Source: Pyropia haitanensis (lineage: Eukaryota > Rhodophyta > Bangiophyceae > Bangiales > Bangiaceae). Taken from it: 64,000 nt of DNA. Numbering within the stretch: position 1 is the first letter of the stretch; each line of letters starts with the position of its first letter. Position numbers and translations under genes: made by a program. Below the pieces are notes generated by a model, which ran no database searches, was not told the origin of the DNA, and worked only from the letters and a program-made list of their open reading frames with translations. Below are positions 46,614 through 56,845 of this stretch, in pieces. The DNA lies in contig SDUX01000001.1 of the NCBI GenBank assembly GCA_008729055.1, forward strand, positions 3,751,631 to 3,815,630, read 5' to 3'.

Positions 46614-47692
46614 GCGGGGGGTGAAGGGGGGGGGGGGGGGGGGGGGGGGTGGGGGGAGGTGGGCGTCGCCGTCGACGCCGCGCGCGCGTGACGGGCACGG
46701 CGCGGCTGTCGGGGGGGGGGGGGTGGGGAGACGCTGTCGCGGGGTGCACCCGCGCCCGGCGTTGCGTCGCCGCGGGGACGGGCAGGGGCGGCGGTCGCCG
46801 CGCGCCGGTGCGTCGCGCTGGGTGGCGGCCGCGTCGGTGGCGGGGGGGGGGGAGGGGGGGGGGGACTGCCCGCCCGGGGGGGGGGGGGTGCCCGCCCGCC
46901 CCACCCGCCGTCGCGGCCGCCGGCCGGCGGCGGTGCGACGCCACCCCGCCGCGGGCCGCCGCACGGCGGCCGCGGCGGCCGGCAGCCGCGGCGGCAATGA
47001 CGCGCCGTGACGCGCGCCGCGCCGCCGTTGCGGGCGGCCGCACCGCCGCCGCCGCCGCTGCCGCTGTCGCCGCCGCCGCTGCGGCCGCCGCCGCCGCCGC
47101 GGCCGCGCCGCCGTGGCTCCCGCCGGCCGGCGGCGACGGATGGGCGTGCCGCCCCATTGACGCGGCCGCCGCGGCGCCACGGCCGCGCTGGGGCGGTTGT
47201 TTGGGGGCGGTGCGCGGCGGCGGCGGGGGGGGGGGGGGGGGGGGGAGGGGGGGGGGGCGCCCGCCCGTGGGACTCGCCGCGCGTGGCGCCGCCGCGGGTG
47301 GGGCGGCTGGCGTGGGCGCGCCGCGGGGGGGGTCGGCAGCCGCCGCCCGCCGCGGCGGGAGCGCCGGCGCTCGTTGGGGGGGGTGGGGGGGGGGGGGGCG
47401 GCGGCCGCCCGCGGTCGGCGGGTGGGGCGGCGGCGGTTGTGTGTTTTTTTTTTTTTTTTGTTGTTTTTTTTTTGTGCTGTTGCTCGTCGCCGCGCCGCGC
47501 GCGGCGGTGGCTGGTTGGGGGACGCGGAGCGGACGGCGGCGGTGACCCGCCGGCCACACACGAAGAAAGCAACACCCAAACCCCGTGTGGTGACTCCCGC
47601 GACGGACGGCCCACGCGCTCTCGCCGCGTCCCGCCGTGTCCCGCGGCGGCACCGTGGGGGGTGCGCCGTCCGCGGCGGGCGGGTCCCCCCCC
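46614..47692. other. Convergent intergenic region with G runs and a T-rich run
   Basis: Between the hydrolase and the Cys-rich gene, which converge here. G runs dominate at 46626-46660 and 47220-47260. A long T-rich run lies at about 47447-47473, which is an A run on the sense strand of the Cys-rich gene, some 220 bases after its stop. No gene seen. Confidence 0.45.
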
Positions 47693-49060
47693 TCAGCACT
47701 TGGCGCACCTGCCGTGGACGCACCGCGCGCCGCGGACGCACCGCACGCCGCCCGGCGTGCACGCGTCGCCCACCCGCGGCGGCGCCTTGCGCCCGCCCAG
47801 CGGCACCACCCGCTTGCACGTGCCCTTGACGCACTTGACCTTGTTGCCGGCACACACAATCCGCTTCGACGGGTTGCACCGGGCGCCCACGCCCACCTGC
47901 TGGGTCTTGCCGCGCACCGACACCTTCTTGCAGGTCCCCTTGACGCACTTGACCTGGTTGCCGGCACACACAATCCGCTTCGACGGGTTGCACCGGGCGC
48001 CCACGCCCACCTGCTGGGTCTTCCCGCGCACCGACACCTTCTTGCAGGTCCCCTTGACGCACTTGACCATCTTGCCGGCACACACAATCCGCTCCGACGG
48101 GTTGCACCGGGCGCCGAGACCGACGCGCTTGGTCTTCCCGCGCACCGACACCTTCTTGCACGTGCCCTTGACGCACTTGACCTGGTTGCCGGCACACACA
48201 ATCCGCTTCGACGGGTTGCACTGGGCGCCGAGACCGACGCGCTGGGTCTTCCCGCCCACGGGCACCGTCCTGCACGTGCCGCCGACGCACCGGTTGCGCT
48301 TACCTGCGCACACGGTGCCCTTGGACGGGTTGCACTTGCCGCCAATGGCCACCGCCTTGGCGCACACCCCCTTGACGCAGCGATAGCCCCGCACACACGG
48401 CGACGCGGAGCCACACTTGCCGCCAGCCGCTACCCGCGCGCGGCACCTCCCATGGTAGCACGCGAGCGCCCCCTGACAAAACGAAGCCACCTTGGCGCCA
48501 CACTTCTCGCCCGCGCCAACCCGCTTCCAGCACTTGCCCCGACGCGCCACGCCCGGCGCCGCACACGCCTCCTTGCGCCCGTCCCGGATGGCACCACCCA
48601 GCGGTACGACCGCCTTGCACTGCTTGTCGACACACTGCAGCCGGCCGGCACAGTACGCGTGCACGCCCGCCCCGCACGCGTCACCCGCGGCGGCAGCCAG
48701 CACGCACCTGCCGCCGCGCACCACCGCCGGTGCGTCACACACCTCCGTTGCGCCGTCGCACGCGCCGCCCAGCCGCACCCGCGCCTTGCACGTGCCCGCC
48801 GCGCACGCCAGCCCCGCCGCGCAGGCGGTGCGGTCCGCGTCGGCACACGAGCCGCCCCGCGCCACCCGCCGGCGGCACTTGCCGTCAACGCACGCCGTGC
48901 CGGCTTCGCACGCGGCGGCGGCGCCGCCGCCGCACGCGCCGCCGGCCTTGATGCACGGCGTGCCGGTGGCGGCGGCGGCCGTGGCCGCGACGACGACCGT
49001 CAGCGCAACGAGCGCGGTGGCGGCGACGAGGCCGGCGCGCACGCCGCGGGCGGTCCGCAT
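47693..49060 (-). CDS. Secreted cysteine-rich repeat protein
   Basis: 455 residues with an intact frame and one exon. The start at 49060 gives a clean signal peptide: MRTARG, a hydrophobic core (LVAATALVALTVVVAAT), then Ala. An upstream Met at 49135 would spoil it. The mature protein is a chain of about 13 small modules of the form GGxC-x6-8-C-x5-6-C-x4-C (for example GGKCNPSKGTVCAGKRNRC). Four Cys per module suggest two disulfides each. Module 5 lacks two of its Cys, and module 3 also lacks one. The C-terminal modules (9-12) are near-identical 38-residue repeats with the basic linker KKVSVRGKTQQVGVGARC; the N-terminal ones are diverged. It is strongly basic (Lys/Arg-rich). The pattern recalls Dickkopf-type or other disulfide-rich extracellular modules, but I cannot assign a family. 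Likely a cell-wall, matrix or defence protein. Confidence 0.88.
   Translation of the reverse strand: MRTARGVRAGLVAATALVALTVVVAATAAAATGTPCIKAGGACGGGAAAACEAGTACVDGKCRRRVARGGSCADADRTACAAGLACAAGTCKARVRLGGACDGATEVCDAPAVVRGGRCVLAAAAGDACGAGVHAYCAGRLQCVDKQCKAVVPLGGAIRDGRKEACAAPGVARRGKCWKRVGAGEKCGAKVASFCQGALACYHGRCRARVAAGGKCGSASPCVRGYRCVKGVCAKAVAIGGKCNPSKGTVCAGKRNRCVGGTCRTVPVGGKTQRVGLGAQCNPSKRIVCAGNQVKCVKGTCKKVSVRGKTKRVGLGARCNPSERIVCAGKMVKCVKGTCKKVSVRGKTQQVGVGARCNPSKRIVCAGNQVKCVKGTCKKVSVRGKTQQVGVGARCNPSKRIVCAGNKVKCVKGTCKRVVPLGGRKAPPRVGDACTPGGVRCVRGARCVHGRCAKC
47824..48279 (-). repeat. Near-identical 114-bp tandem coding repeats
   Basis: The block beginning CCTTGACGCACTTGACC recurs at 47824, 47938, 48052 and 48166, exactly 114 bp apart. 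A diverged fifth unit starts near 48280. Each unit encodes one 38-residue Cys module. The DNA copies differ at only a few bases, which points to recent duplication or gene conversion. Confidence 0.9.
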
Positions 49061-50719
49061 GGTGCCCGCACCGGTGGGGCACACGCTCAGGGCAGGGACG
49101 GGCGGGGCGGTGCGCCCACGCTCACACGCCGCCACGCCGCCGCCGGCCTACCACTACGGCCGCCACTCTCCACGCGCCGCGGTCCGCCGGCCGTCCCCCT
49201 GCCGCGTCGGCTGCTGCTGCTGTGGTGATGGGGACGACGACCACCCACCCCCGCGTGGTCGCCCCGCCGCCTCTTATCCCGCCGCCGAGCCGCCCGTCTG
49301 GCGGCGCCGTGCGGGCGCCGGCCACCGCGCGGCCGCCGCCACCCGCGGTGGCCAGACACGCCGCGCGGCGGCGTGGCGGCCGGCCCACCACCAGGGGCGG
49401 CTCGCCCATCCCGCTCACCCGCACGCTGGTCCCTTGCCACAGCGCTGGCTGTTCAGCCGCGGCGGTGGCGGCGGCGGGACGGCGCGGCCGCCGAGAGGAA
49501 GCCGTGTGGGACCGGCGCGTGGCCACCGGGATGAAAACGCAGTGCCGGGGGGGGGGGAGGGAGCCGGGAGGGGGGAGGGGGAGGGGGGAGGGGGGAGGGG
49601 GTGGGAAAGGCGCCGCCCCTCGCGCGCGGGCGCACTGGCCACCGCCGGCGGGGTGGCAATGAAGAGTACGGGACGGCGCTGCCGCCGCCACACCGCCTCA
49701 TCGCGGGCGTCCATGTAGATGAGGAGGGGTGGGTGGTCAGGGCAGGGGGGGAAGCGCTGCCGCACCGGGACGCCCCGCGCGGGGGCGCCTGCCGGCGTTG
49801 GGGGCCATGCGGCAGGCGCGGAGTGTGGTGGCGCCCGCGGGGAGGGCCGGCCCTGCGGGTCCGGGCGCCGACGAGTGGGAGGAGGCGCAGCACGCCAATG
49901 GATGGGGGCGACCCCCCCGTGGCGGCAACGGCGGCCCGCCCCGCGCGGACGTCGGGCCGCCGTCGGGAGAGATCCGGCGCGCCGCCTCCCGCGGCCACCT
50001 GGACGGCAACCCCGGTCAATGGCGTTGCCAGTAGCTGACGAGCGTGGACTGTACAGACTGTACCTGCAGGGGCGCGCACAGCCAGCGGGTGCGGGCGGCG
50101 GGCGGGGCGGCGGCCGACGGCGGCGGCGCCCCGCGGCGGGGATGGCACGGCGCTGCGGGGTCTCTCGTCTACCCTGCCGGCGGGGCGAGTCGGGTCCCGG
50201 CCAAGCGATCGTAAGAACGTTCAGAGCATCTTCAGCGGTGTGTCTATGGTGCTTGCTGTAAAAAATGAATGTTGACGGTACGTGAAGGTGCGTATAATCG
50301 CTGCCTGGACCAATGAATCCGCACCTGCAGGTCCGAGCAACATCCACTTTTTCGCGGAAGCACAGTAGCTTGTGGGATCCGGCGACCTCACGTGGCCACG
50401 TGTACACCCAAATTGACCCATCACGCAATGATCTCTCCCACTCTGTCGCGGTTCGTGCCACACGGATCGCCCATCAGTGCCTTTGTCTGCCCATCCTACC
50501 TCACGTACTCCACCCTCAGGACCCCCTCCTGGATCGCATCATACCGCCTACCCGAGGTGGACCCAGCAATGTTGCTGGAACTTCCGATGGACCTAATACG
50601 GCGACGCAGCAGGCCGCTTCTTCTTGTGGGGGACCGCGCGTGCGACGCCAGCTAGGCCAGCTCATCCCTCCGTGCCTGGGTTCCCAGCTCATGCCTGTTG
50701 TCCCTGGCCTGTCTCCAAC

Positions 50720-50953
50720 TCAGAGGCTGTGACCACGGCCATCGATGAGAAGCTGCAGGCAGACGCCGACAAGGCGAGAGAGGCAGTAAAGAAGGCAGCC
50801 GACAAGTAGCAACCCACGGAAGACCGTAAGCGAGAAGCTCTCATCGCGAAGGACCGGCGGGTCCGCGGCCCCGATATCGCGGTCCATGACAAACGCCTGC
50901 TAGCTGGCGCGCAGCGCCAGCGCATGCGTCTGGGCTTGGTAGAATTTCCGTAG
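50720..50953 (+). pseudogene. Possible decayed coding fragment, charged coiled-coil-like
   Basis: One frame reads as unusually charged, helix-favouring protein: EKLQADADKAREAVKKAADK, a stop at 50807-50809, then in the same frame EDRKREALIAKDRRVRGP and HDKRLLAGAQRQRMRLG, ending at a second stop. The content differs from the Ala/Gly/Pro shadows typical of this window, and the base composition is lower in GC. It could be a relic of a gene or retroelement, or chance. I cannot name a family. Confidence 0.25.
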
Positions 50954-51474
50954 GGCAGGGGGGGGAGAGGGGGGGCAGCGAGAGAAGAATGATGTGGCCT
51001 TTTGATCTCTTTTGACACGAAAGAATCTCGACATGGGCCCTGGATGCCCATTTCAGAGCCGGCCGGTTTAGGGGCATGGCGGCCCGATTTTGAGGAGCGG
51101 CGCTACAAGATACTCTCTCATGAGAGAAGAAAACAAAAAACCATAAGAACGAGCTCACTCTCCTATCTCCAGCGGTGTCTCTTTTCTAACCGAGACAGAG
51201 AGAACGGCCTCGGCTGACCAGGTTGCCGGTTATTTGGCCAGACAGGCTACACGGCAGTGCAACTGAAAGCTTTACATTGAATTGTAAGCCTAGTGCTTGA
51301 CTTTGAGGGGCTGACACTAAATTTTACGCCGCGGGTAAAGACAGGACCCACTGCGGTTCTCTTCGCAACCGTCAGTTAGCAGCGCTCAAGAAGTGGGGAG
51401 TTAATTGCACTTTTTTCGCCCAATGCTCGGGGAGTGGCGCAGTACGTCTCAAGTTAGGTCTCCTCCGGTTCACA

Positions 51475-51708
51475 CGGGACAAACCTACTGGGTATTGCTG
51501 TCTTCTCAATTTTGTCCGATCTGGTCAAAGTCAAGAGCCGGGTCCAGAGCTGGTCAACTGCGTCTCAGCCATCCATGCAGCCGGATAAAACCGATCGACC
51601 AATAGGAAGTTGACCAGACCCAGTCTTGATTTTGATCACATCGGACAAAATTGGGAGGACTGCAATATACCCGACTAAAGAGCTCTTCAACTCACGCTGT
51701 TTGTCCGA
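51475..51708. repeat. Imperfect inverted repeat (foldback/MITE-like element)
   Basis: Arm 51486-51559 pairs with arm 51608-51677 in reverse complement. The core CAATTTTGTCCGAT (51507-51520) matches perfectly to 51640-51653, and GGTCAACT (51552-51559) matches 51608-51615. The rest of the arms match imperfectly with small gaps. Beyond the arms, GGGACAAAC near 51476 pairs with GTTTGTCCG near 51699, so the symmetry extends outwards. The loop is about 48 bases. No coding capacity. The structure suggests a non-autonomous foldback transposon relic. Confidence 0.7.
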
Positions 51709-52512
51709 CATGATGGACTGACTCGGACCCGAGCACACCAGATGGCCCATTCGGGTTGCCTCGGCAGCGGCGGCGGCAGCGGGCGCCAACGGCGAGGTTG
51801 GCGCCCTTGCTAGCTAGTGGCCCTCGCGCGCCTGCCAATTTTACCGCCGCCGCCCACGGCCGACGCACGGGACCGCCGTGGTGGCACGTGAGGGGCGCGC
51901 GGGGTCGGTGCCGCCCCCGAGGGCCCTGCCGCCGGCCACAAGCGCGCGGGTGACAGAGGTGGTGCCGTCTGGGCGGGGCACCCCCCACCACTGGGTTGTG
52001 ACAATGCGCGACGGCCGCGCGCGGGGGCTGGGAGGAGGTGGGGGTCGCTACCGACGGGCCGCCCGGCTGTTGCCGCCGTTCCCTCTCCCCTCGCCCTCAC
52101 GGCGGTGGCTGTGCCGCCCGTGTTCAGGGAGCCCGGTGGTGGCAGACCAGGGGGACGGGCGCGTGTTGGAAGGGGGGTGCGTCTCCCGCCGTGGAGGCAA
52201 GGCGGCCGCCTGCCGCAGGCTGACTACCCCACGCCGACACCCCACGCCCCTATGCAAACTGCCCCGTCGCAGCCGCGCCAAAAAAAAAAAAGCGACAGTA
52301 ATGCTCGGGGGGATGAGGGGAATGACAAGGCAGAGGGGGCGGGCGCCACCCCGTTGACCACCGCCGCCGCATCAACGCGCCGCAACCGCCGCCAGTGCCG
52401 TCCCGTACTCGCACGCCGCGGGTCCGCACGCCCCCTCCCCTCCGCTCACCCGCCCCGCCCACACACACCCCTCCCCAACCAGCCGCAACCCCCCCCGCTC
52501 CCGCCGCGCTGC

Positions 52513-54141
52513 TCATACATCGTTGGGGGGCCGCCGAAGGAGCAGCACAAGCGGCGCGGCGAGCAGCGCGCCGAGCGCCCACAGCTTGCGCAGCGGCCCG
52601 GCGGACCCCCCCCCCCGCCTCCCCCCCCGTGGCGGCCACCACCTCCCCCCCGCGCGGCGGCGCCGCGACGGCTGCAACCGCCGGCGGCGCGCCGGTGCCC
52701 CTCCCCCCCGGCGGCCGGCGGGGCGCCCCCCCGGCGCGCCGCCCGCCGCGTCGGCCAGCTCGGCAAACGCGCGGGCCAGTTCCGTCGCACCGCCCACCAC
52801 CCCCTCGGCCAGCACCTGCCGCATGCCCGGCAAGACGACGAGCAGGACGGCGGTGTAGAGCCCCGCCCGGCGGGCGGCGGTCGCCACGAGGCGGGCGATC
52901 CCCCCCCGGTGCCGCCGCCGCAGCACCCGCGTGCGGTACGCCTCGTAGCACGCGCGCCGGGCAACGTGGAGGTCCTTGAGGCCGTCCACCAGCAGCAGCC
53001 GCCGGAGGGCGGGCAGGTCGCTGTGCGTCGTGTTCTCCGCGTGCGCGGTGCCCCACGGGTAGACCCGGTCGCGCGTGCCGCCCGGGCCGGCAATCACCGC
53101 CAGCGGCGGGTGAAAGACCGCGATGCCCGCGCGGTCCAGGTCCGCCGCGACCGACTCGCGGAACGAGGCGAGCTCCGACGCCGTCAGCGTGTCGGCCTTG
53201 GAAATGATGGGCACCACCGGCGCCAAGTGGGTAAGGCGCGACAGCAGCTCCACGTCGAGGCCCTTCAGCCGGTGGGGCGCCACAAAGTAGAGGATGACGT
53301 CCACCCCGCCGACGCGGAGGTCCGCGCCGTCGGCCGGCCGCGCAATCGACTCCTCCAGCGCCAGGCTCTCCCGCAGCCGCTCCTCGAGAAAGTCCGTATA
53401 GACGGCAAAGGACGCCTCCACATTGAGGACGTCCCCATACCCGGGCGAGTCGATGAGCGTCACCGCCAGGGGCACCCCGTCCGCCAGGATGTGCACCACC
53501 GTCGCCGTCACGGACAGCGTCTTGGGCGGCGACGCCGCCGACGCGGCGGCTAGCGCATTGGGCGACGGCGCGCGCGCGTCGCGCGCGGGCGACGCCGCCG
53601 CCGACGCCGCGGCGGCGGCGCTCGCCACCCGCGCGTCGTGGCCCCGCTTGCCCCGCTTGGCCGACCCGACCGCCGCCGCCGCCGCCAGCTGCGCCGAGAT
53701 GCTCGCATTGCCGAGCAGGTTGGCCAGCAGCGTCGACTTGCCGACGCCCGTCTCGCCAATGCACATGACCGACAGCCGCTCGCCGTCGACGCCCAGCTGC
53801 CGGTCCCGCTGCGCGAGGAGCCCCGCCCGCACGCCCGTCAGGCGGCCGTCGCTGAGGATGACCACCGGCTCGGCCGCCGCCGTGGACCCAGACCCGGACC
53901 GGGGAGACGACGCGCCGCGGCCGCGGCTGCCGCGCGACGCCGACCGCGGCGTCGCGGGCGGCGACGTCGCGGAAGGCGGGGCAAAGGCGCGTGGCAGGGG
54001 GGAGGGGGAGGGGGAGGGGGGGGTGTCCGCGCGGGGCGGCGGGGGGGGGGAGGGCGGGGCGGGGGCGGCCAGCGACGACGGCGCCGCCGCCACCATCGCC
54101 GTGGCCGCCACCGCCTCTGCGGTCCCGTCGGGCTTCGCCAT
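52513..54141 (-). CDS. Septin GTPase with hydrophobic C-terminal segments
   Basis: Septins are GTPases that polymerise into filaments at membranes and division sites. 542 residues, frame intact, one exon. After a disordered Pro/Ser-rich N-terminus the G domain shows the P-loop GETGVGKST (residues 129-137), switch II DSPGYGD (231-237), YFVAPHRLKGLDVELLSRL, and the G4 motif as SKAD (314-317; usually AKAD). The septin-unique element is clear: YPWGTAHAENTTHSDLPALR, then LKDLHVARRACYEAYRTRVL. A long Ala-rich insert follows the P-loop. In place of the usual coiled coil, the C-terminus has a hydrophobic stretch (LYTAVLLVVLPGM, about 428-440), an Arg/Gly-rich region, and a terminal hydrophobic helix (LWALGALLAAPLVLLL) before the last basic residues, which looks like a tail anchor. 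The start (54141) follows a C/T-rich leader on this strand. Confidence 0.92.
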   Translation of the reverse strand: MAKPDGTAEAVAATAMVAAAPSSLAAPAPPSPPPPPRADTPPSPSPSPLPRAFAPPSATSPPATPRSASRGSRGRGASSPRSGSGSTAAAEPVVILSDGRLTGVRAGLLAQRDRQLGVDGERLSVMCIGETGVGKSTLLANLLGNASISAQLAAAAAVGSAKRGKRGHDARVASAAAAASAAASPARDARAPSPNALAAASAASPPKTLSVTATVVHILADGVPLAVTLIDSPGYGDVLNVEASFAVYTDFLEERLRESLALEESIARPADGADLRVGGVDVILYFVAPHRLKGLDVELLSRLTHLAPVVPIISKADTLTASELASFRESVAADLDRAGIAVFHPPLAVIAGPGGTRDRVYPWGTAHAENTTHSDLPALRRLLLVDGLKDLHVARRACYEAYRTRVLRRRHRGGIARLVATAARRAGLYTAVLLVVLPGMRQVLAEGVVGGATELARAFAELADAAGGAPGGRPAGRRGGGAPARRRRLQPSRRRRAGGRWWPPRGGRRGGGSAGPLRKLWALGALLAAPLVLLLRRPPNDV

Positions 54142-55603
54142 AGGAAGGATAGGGGGGGGGAGGATGAGGGGGAGAGGGCAGTGGAGGGAGAGGGAAGGCA
54201 AAAGGGCGATGAACAGAGGACACAGGGTCGTGACAGGCGGCTACGACGGCAAGGCCAGAGGGGGGGGGGGGGTGGAAGAACCTCTGATCGTGGCGGGCAG
54301 CGGGCGGGTGTCCCCGCGGGCGCGACGCCGCGGCGGCGGCGACGGCGGCGGCGGCGGCCGTTTGGGCACGAGTGCTCCCGCGATCCCCCGCGGCGGCGCG
54401 CGTGGAAGGCGCGGGCGGCCGGAGGCACCGGCGGGCGGGCCCGCGCGAGGCAGCGGCGCGCGGGAGATGGTGGGGTGGCGCCTTCCACTCCCACCGTTGA
54501 ACGGTTTCAGCGCCGATCGCGTCCGATCGTTGCAATAATAATCCGCCTAGGCCTAATTCAGTCAAATTCAGCAGCTACCTTGAACACTTCATCGCCTCCG
54601 CTGCCGCTGGTCGACGCGGCGCACGGCACCGCCGGCCGCCGCCGCCAGCCGCGCCGCGGGCGTGGCCGTCGTCGACGGCACGACGCCCACGTCCCCGGCG
54701 CTGCCGGCAGCGTCACTGCCAGCCGCGGTCGCGGCGGTCGTCTCGTAGTAGGCGTCGCCCCTGGTATGGACGACCCCTTGCGTGGCGGCCTCGCGTCGGC
54801 TGCCGCCGCCGATGCGCGACAGGTCCGCCACGGCGCCGCGCGGGCCGTCTCGCGGCGGCGACACGGCGCGGCCGCGACGGTTCAACCCCCCCCCGCCGAC
54901 GGGCCCGCCGACGGGGTCGCCTGCAGCACTTGGACGGCCCCACGAAAACGCGGCCGCCGCTCACGCCCGTGCGCGCCCCGCCCAGCCCACCCCCGCCCGC
55001 CGTGCCGGGCCGTCCCGCGGCGGCGGAGGTCGCGTGCTCCACCCGCCCGCCGCACGGCAGGCGCGTCCGTACGCGGGCCAAGAGCGCCACACCGTGTCCG
55101 CCGCACGCACGACACGGGCACCCAGGGGGGCGTGGTCGCCCGCCAGCGGCGGCGACCGTACGCCCCCGCGGACCGACGGCGCGCGTGCTGGGCGGGGTGC
55201 CCCGCCGCTGCCGCGGCCGCCGCCTGGCCCGCCCATGTCGACGGTCGCTGCCGCAGCCAGCCGGCAGCGGCGTTGGCAACAGCGGGTGGCGGCGGCGGTG
55301 GCGGCGGCGGCGGCGGCGGCGGCGTCCCCGCGGGACGCACCACGGCTGGACAGGCGGCTGGTATTCGCGCGATTGGACGTGGGAGTGGCCACCCGCCTCG
55401 AGGAGCGCGGTGGGTGCCACGTGTGACACGCCCGCCGCCGTCTTGGCCGCCCCCACCGCGCACCTTTGCCGCTGCCGCCGCCGCAGCGCCTGCCCGCCCC
55501 GTCCACGGTACGAGCCCGTGGGGCGTCCGCCCCGCGCCACCCCCCCCCGCCCCCCCCCCCCCCACCCCCCTCCCCATCCCCCTCCCCCCACCTCTCTCCC
55601 AGC
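54142..55603. promoter_or_regulatory. Divergent intergenic region between septin and an orphan gene
   Basis: Next to the septin start, 54142-54205 is G/A-rich on the plus strand, i.e. a C/T-rich leader for the septin. Next to 55604, about 55545-55602 is C/T-rich on the plus strand. A short AT-rich spot (CAATAATAATCC) lies near 54533. No gene is seen in between, and open frames are low complexity. Confidence 0.35.
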
Positions 55604-55812
55604 ATGGTGCTCGACGCGGCCGCCCTTGCCGCCCTCCGCGACACGGTCGGCGCCCTCCTCGACGCGCCCCCCCCCACCGCGGCGGCCATCCTCGCGGGCC
55701 TCCCGGCGGGGCGTGCCGCCGGCGGCGCCGCCACGGGCGGCAGCGGCGGCGGCAGCCGCAGCGGCAGCGGTGGCGGTGGCAGCCACGGCGGCGTCGGCAG
55801 TGGCGCCGCCAA

Positions 55813-55875
<63 letters not shown>

Positions 55876-56526
55876 GCGTGTCGCCCCCGCCGCGGCGGCA
55901 CCCCCCCCCCCCCCCCTCGATGTGGGTCCCCTCCTTGCGGTCGTCCGCCCCCTGGGTGTACCCGGCGTCGCCGAGGCGTTTGCCCTCTTGGCCGCCGCCG
56001 CGGCGTCGCCTGCTGTCGCCGACCGCGGCGACCGCGGCGGGGCGGCGCCGGGGGGGGTCGCCGCCGCGGCGGCCAAGCGGGCGGCCGCGTGGGTGGCCGC
56101 CGACGCGCTGTGGGCGCGCAGCCGCTCCTTCCGCGCCGCCGCCGCCGCCGCGGCCGGCCGGCTGCTCGGCGCGGCGGTGGACGCGGCGGCCGCCGCGGCT
56201 GCCGCCGCCGCCGACGGCGGCGACGGCGGCGGTGGTGGGGCGCCGCGCCGTCGCGGCGGTGGTGGCGGCGACGCCCGCGGCCGGGGCCGTGCGGCCGCGG
56301 CGGCGCGGGCGGCCGAGGCGGCGGCCGCCGCGGCGGTCGCCACCGCGACGGTGCGCGGGTGGGTGGGGTGGGCGGCCGCCGCAACGAGCGGCGGTGGGGA
56401 GGGGGGGGGGCACCGCGGTGGGGGCGCCGCTGCCGCCGCCGCCGCCGCCGCCGAGGTTGCCGCCCGCCTCGCCGCGGCGGTCGCCGCGGCCGGCCGCCGC
56501 CACCCGCACCTGCGCCTGGCGCTCGT

Positions 56527-56573
<47 letters not shown>

Positions 56574-56806
56574 TGCCGCCACTGACGGCCGAGGAGGCGC
56601 TCGCCGCGGCGGCGACGGCGACGGATGAGCTGCGGGGGGGGCTCACCACCCTCGCCGCGGCGGTGGCGCTCGCCGCGCCGCCGGCGGCCGCCGCGCCCGT
56701 GTCGGCGGCGGCCTTTGCCGACGGGCTGCTCGCCGAGGTGGCGGCCGCCCCACCAGCGCCGGGCCGCCGCACGGCGTCGCCGTCGCCGTCACCGCCGCCG
56801 CCGCCG

Positions 56807-56845
<39 letters not shown>

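Larger units (their letters stand above)
49061..52512. other. Gene-poor region with an AT-richer island (about 50.2-51.75 kb)
   Basis: 49.1-50.2 kb is GC-rich low complexity. 50.2-51.75 kb is much more AT-rich and contains a decayed ORF and a foldback element, both listed separately. 51.75-52.5 kb returns to GC-rich sequence and includes an A run at about 52280-52291, which is a T run about 225 bases past the septin stop. No intact gene seen. Confidence 0.45.

Noticed and set aside
44553..48290. A 1,245-codon minus-strand open frame spanning the hydrolase and Cys-rich genes
   Set aside because: It crosses two well-supported genes in other frames and has only Arg-rich low complexity. Its Gly/Arg repeats are the shadow of the 114-bp Cys repeats.
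49415..50461. 348-codon minus-strand open frame at 49.4-50.5 kb
   Set aside because: Its first 70 residues look less biased but have no recognisable motif; the rest is Pro/Arg low complexity across G/C runs.
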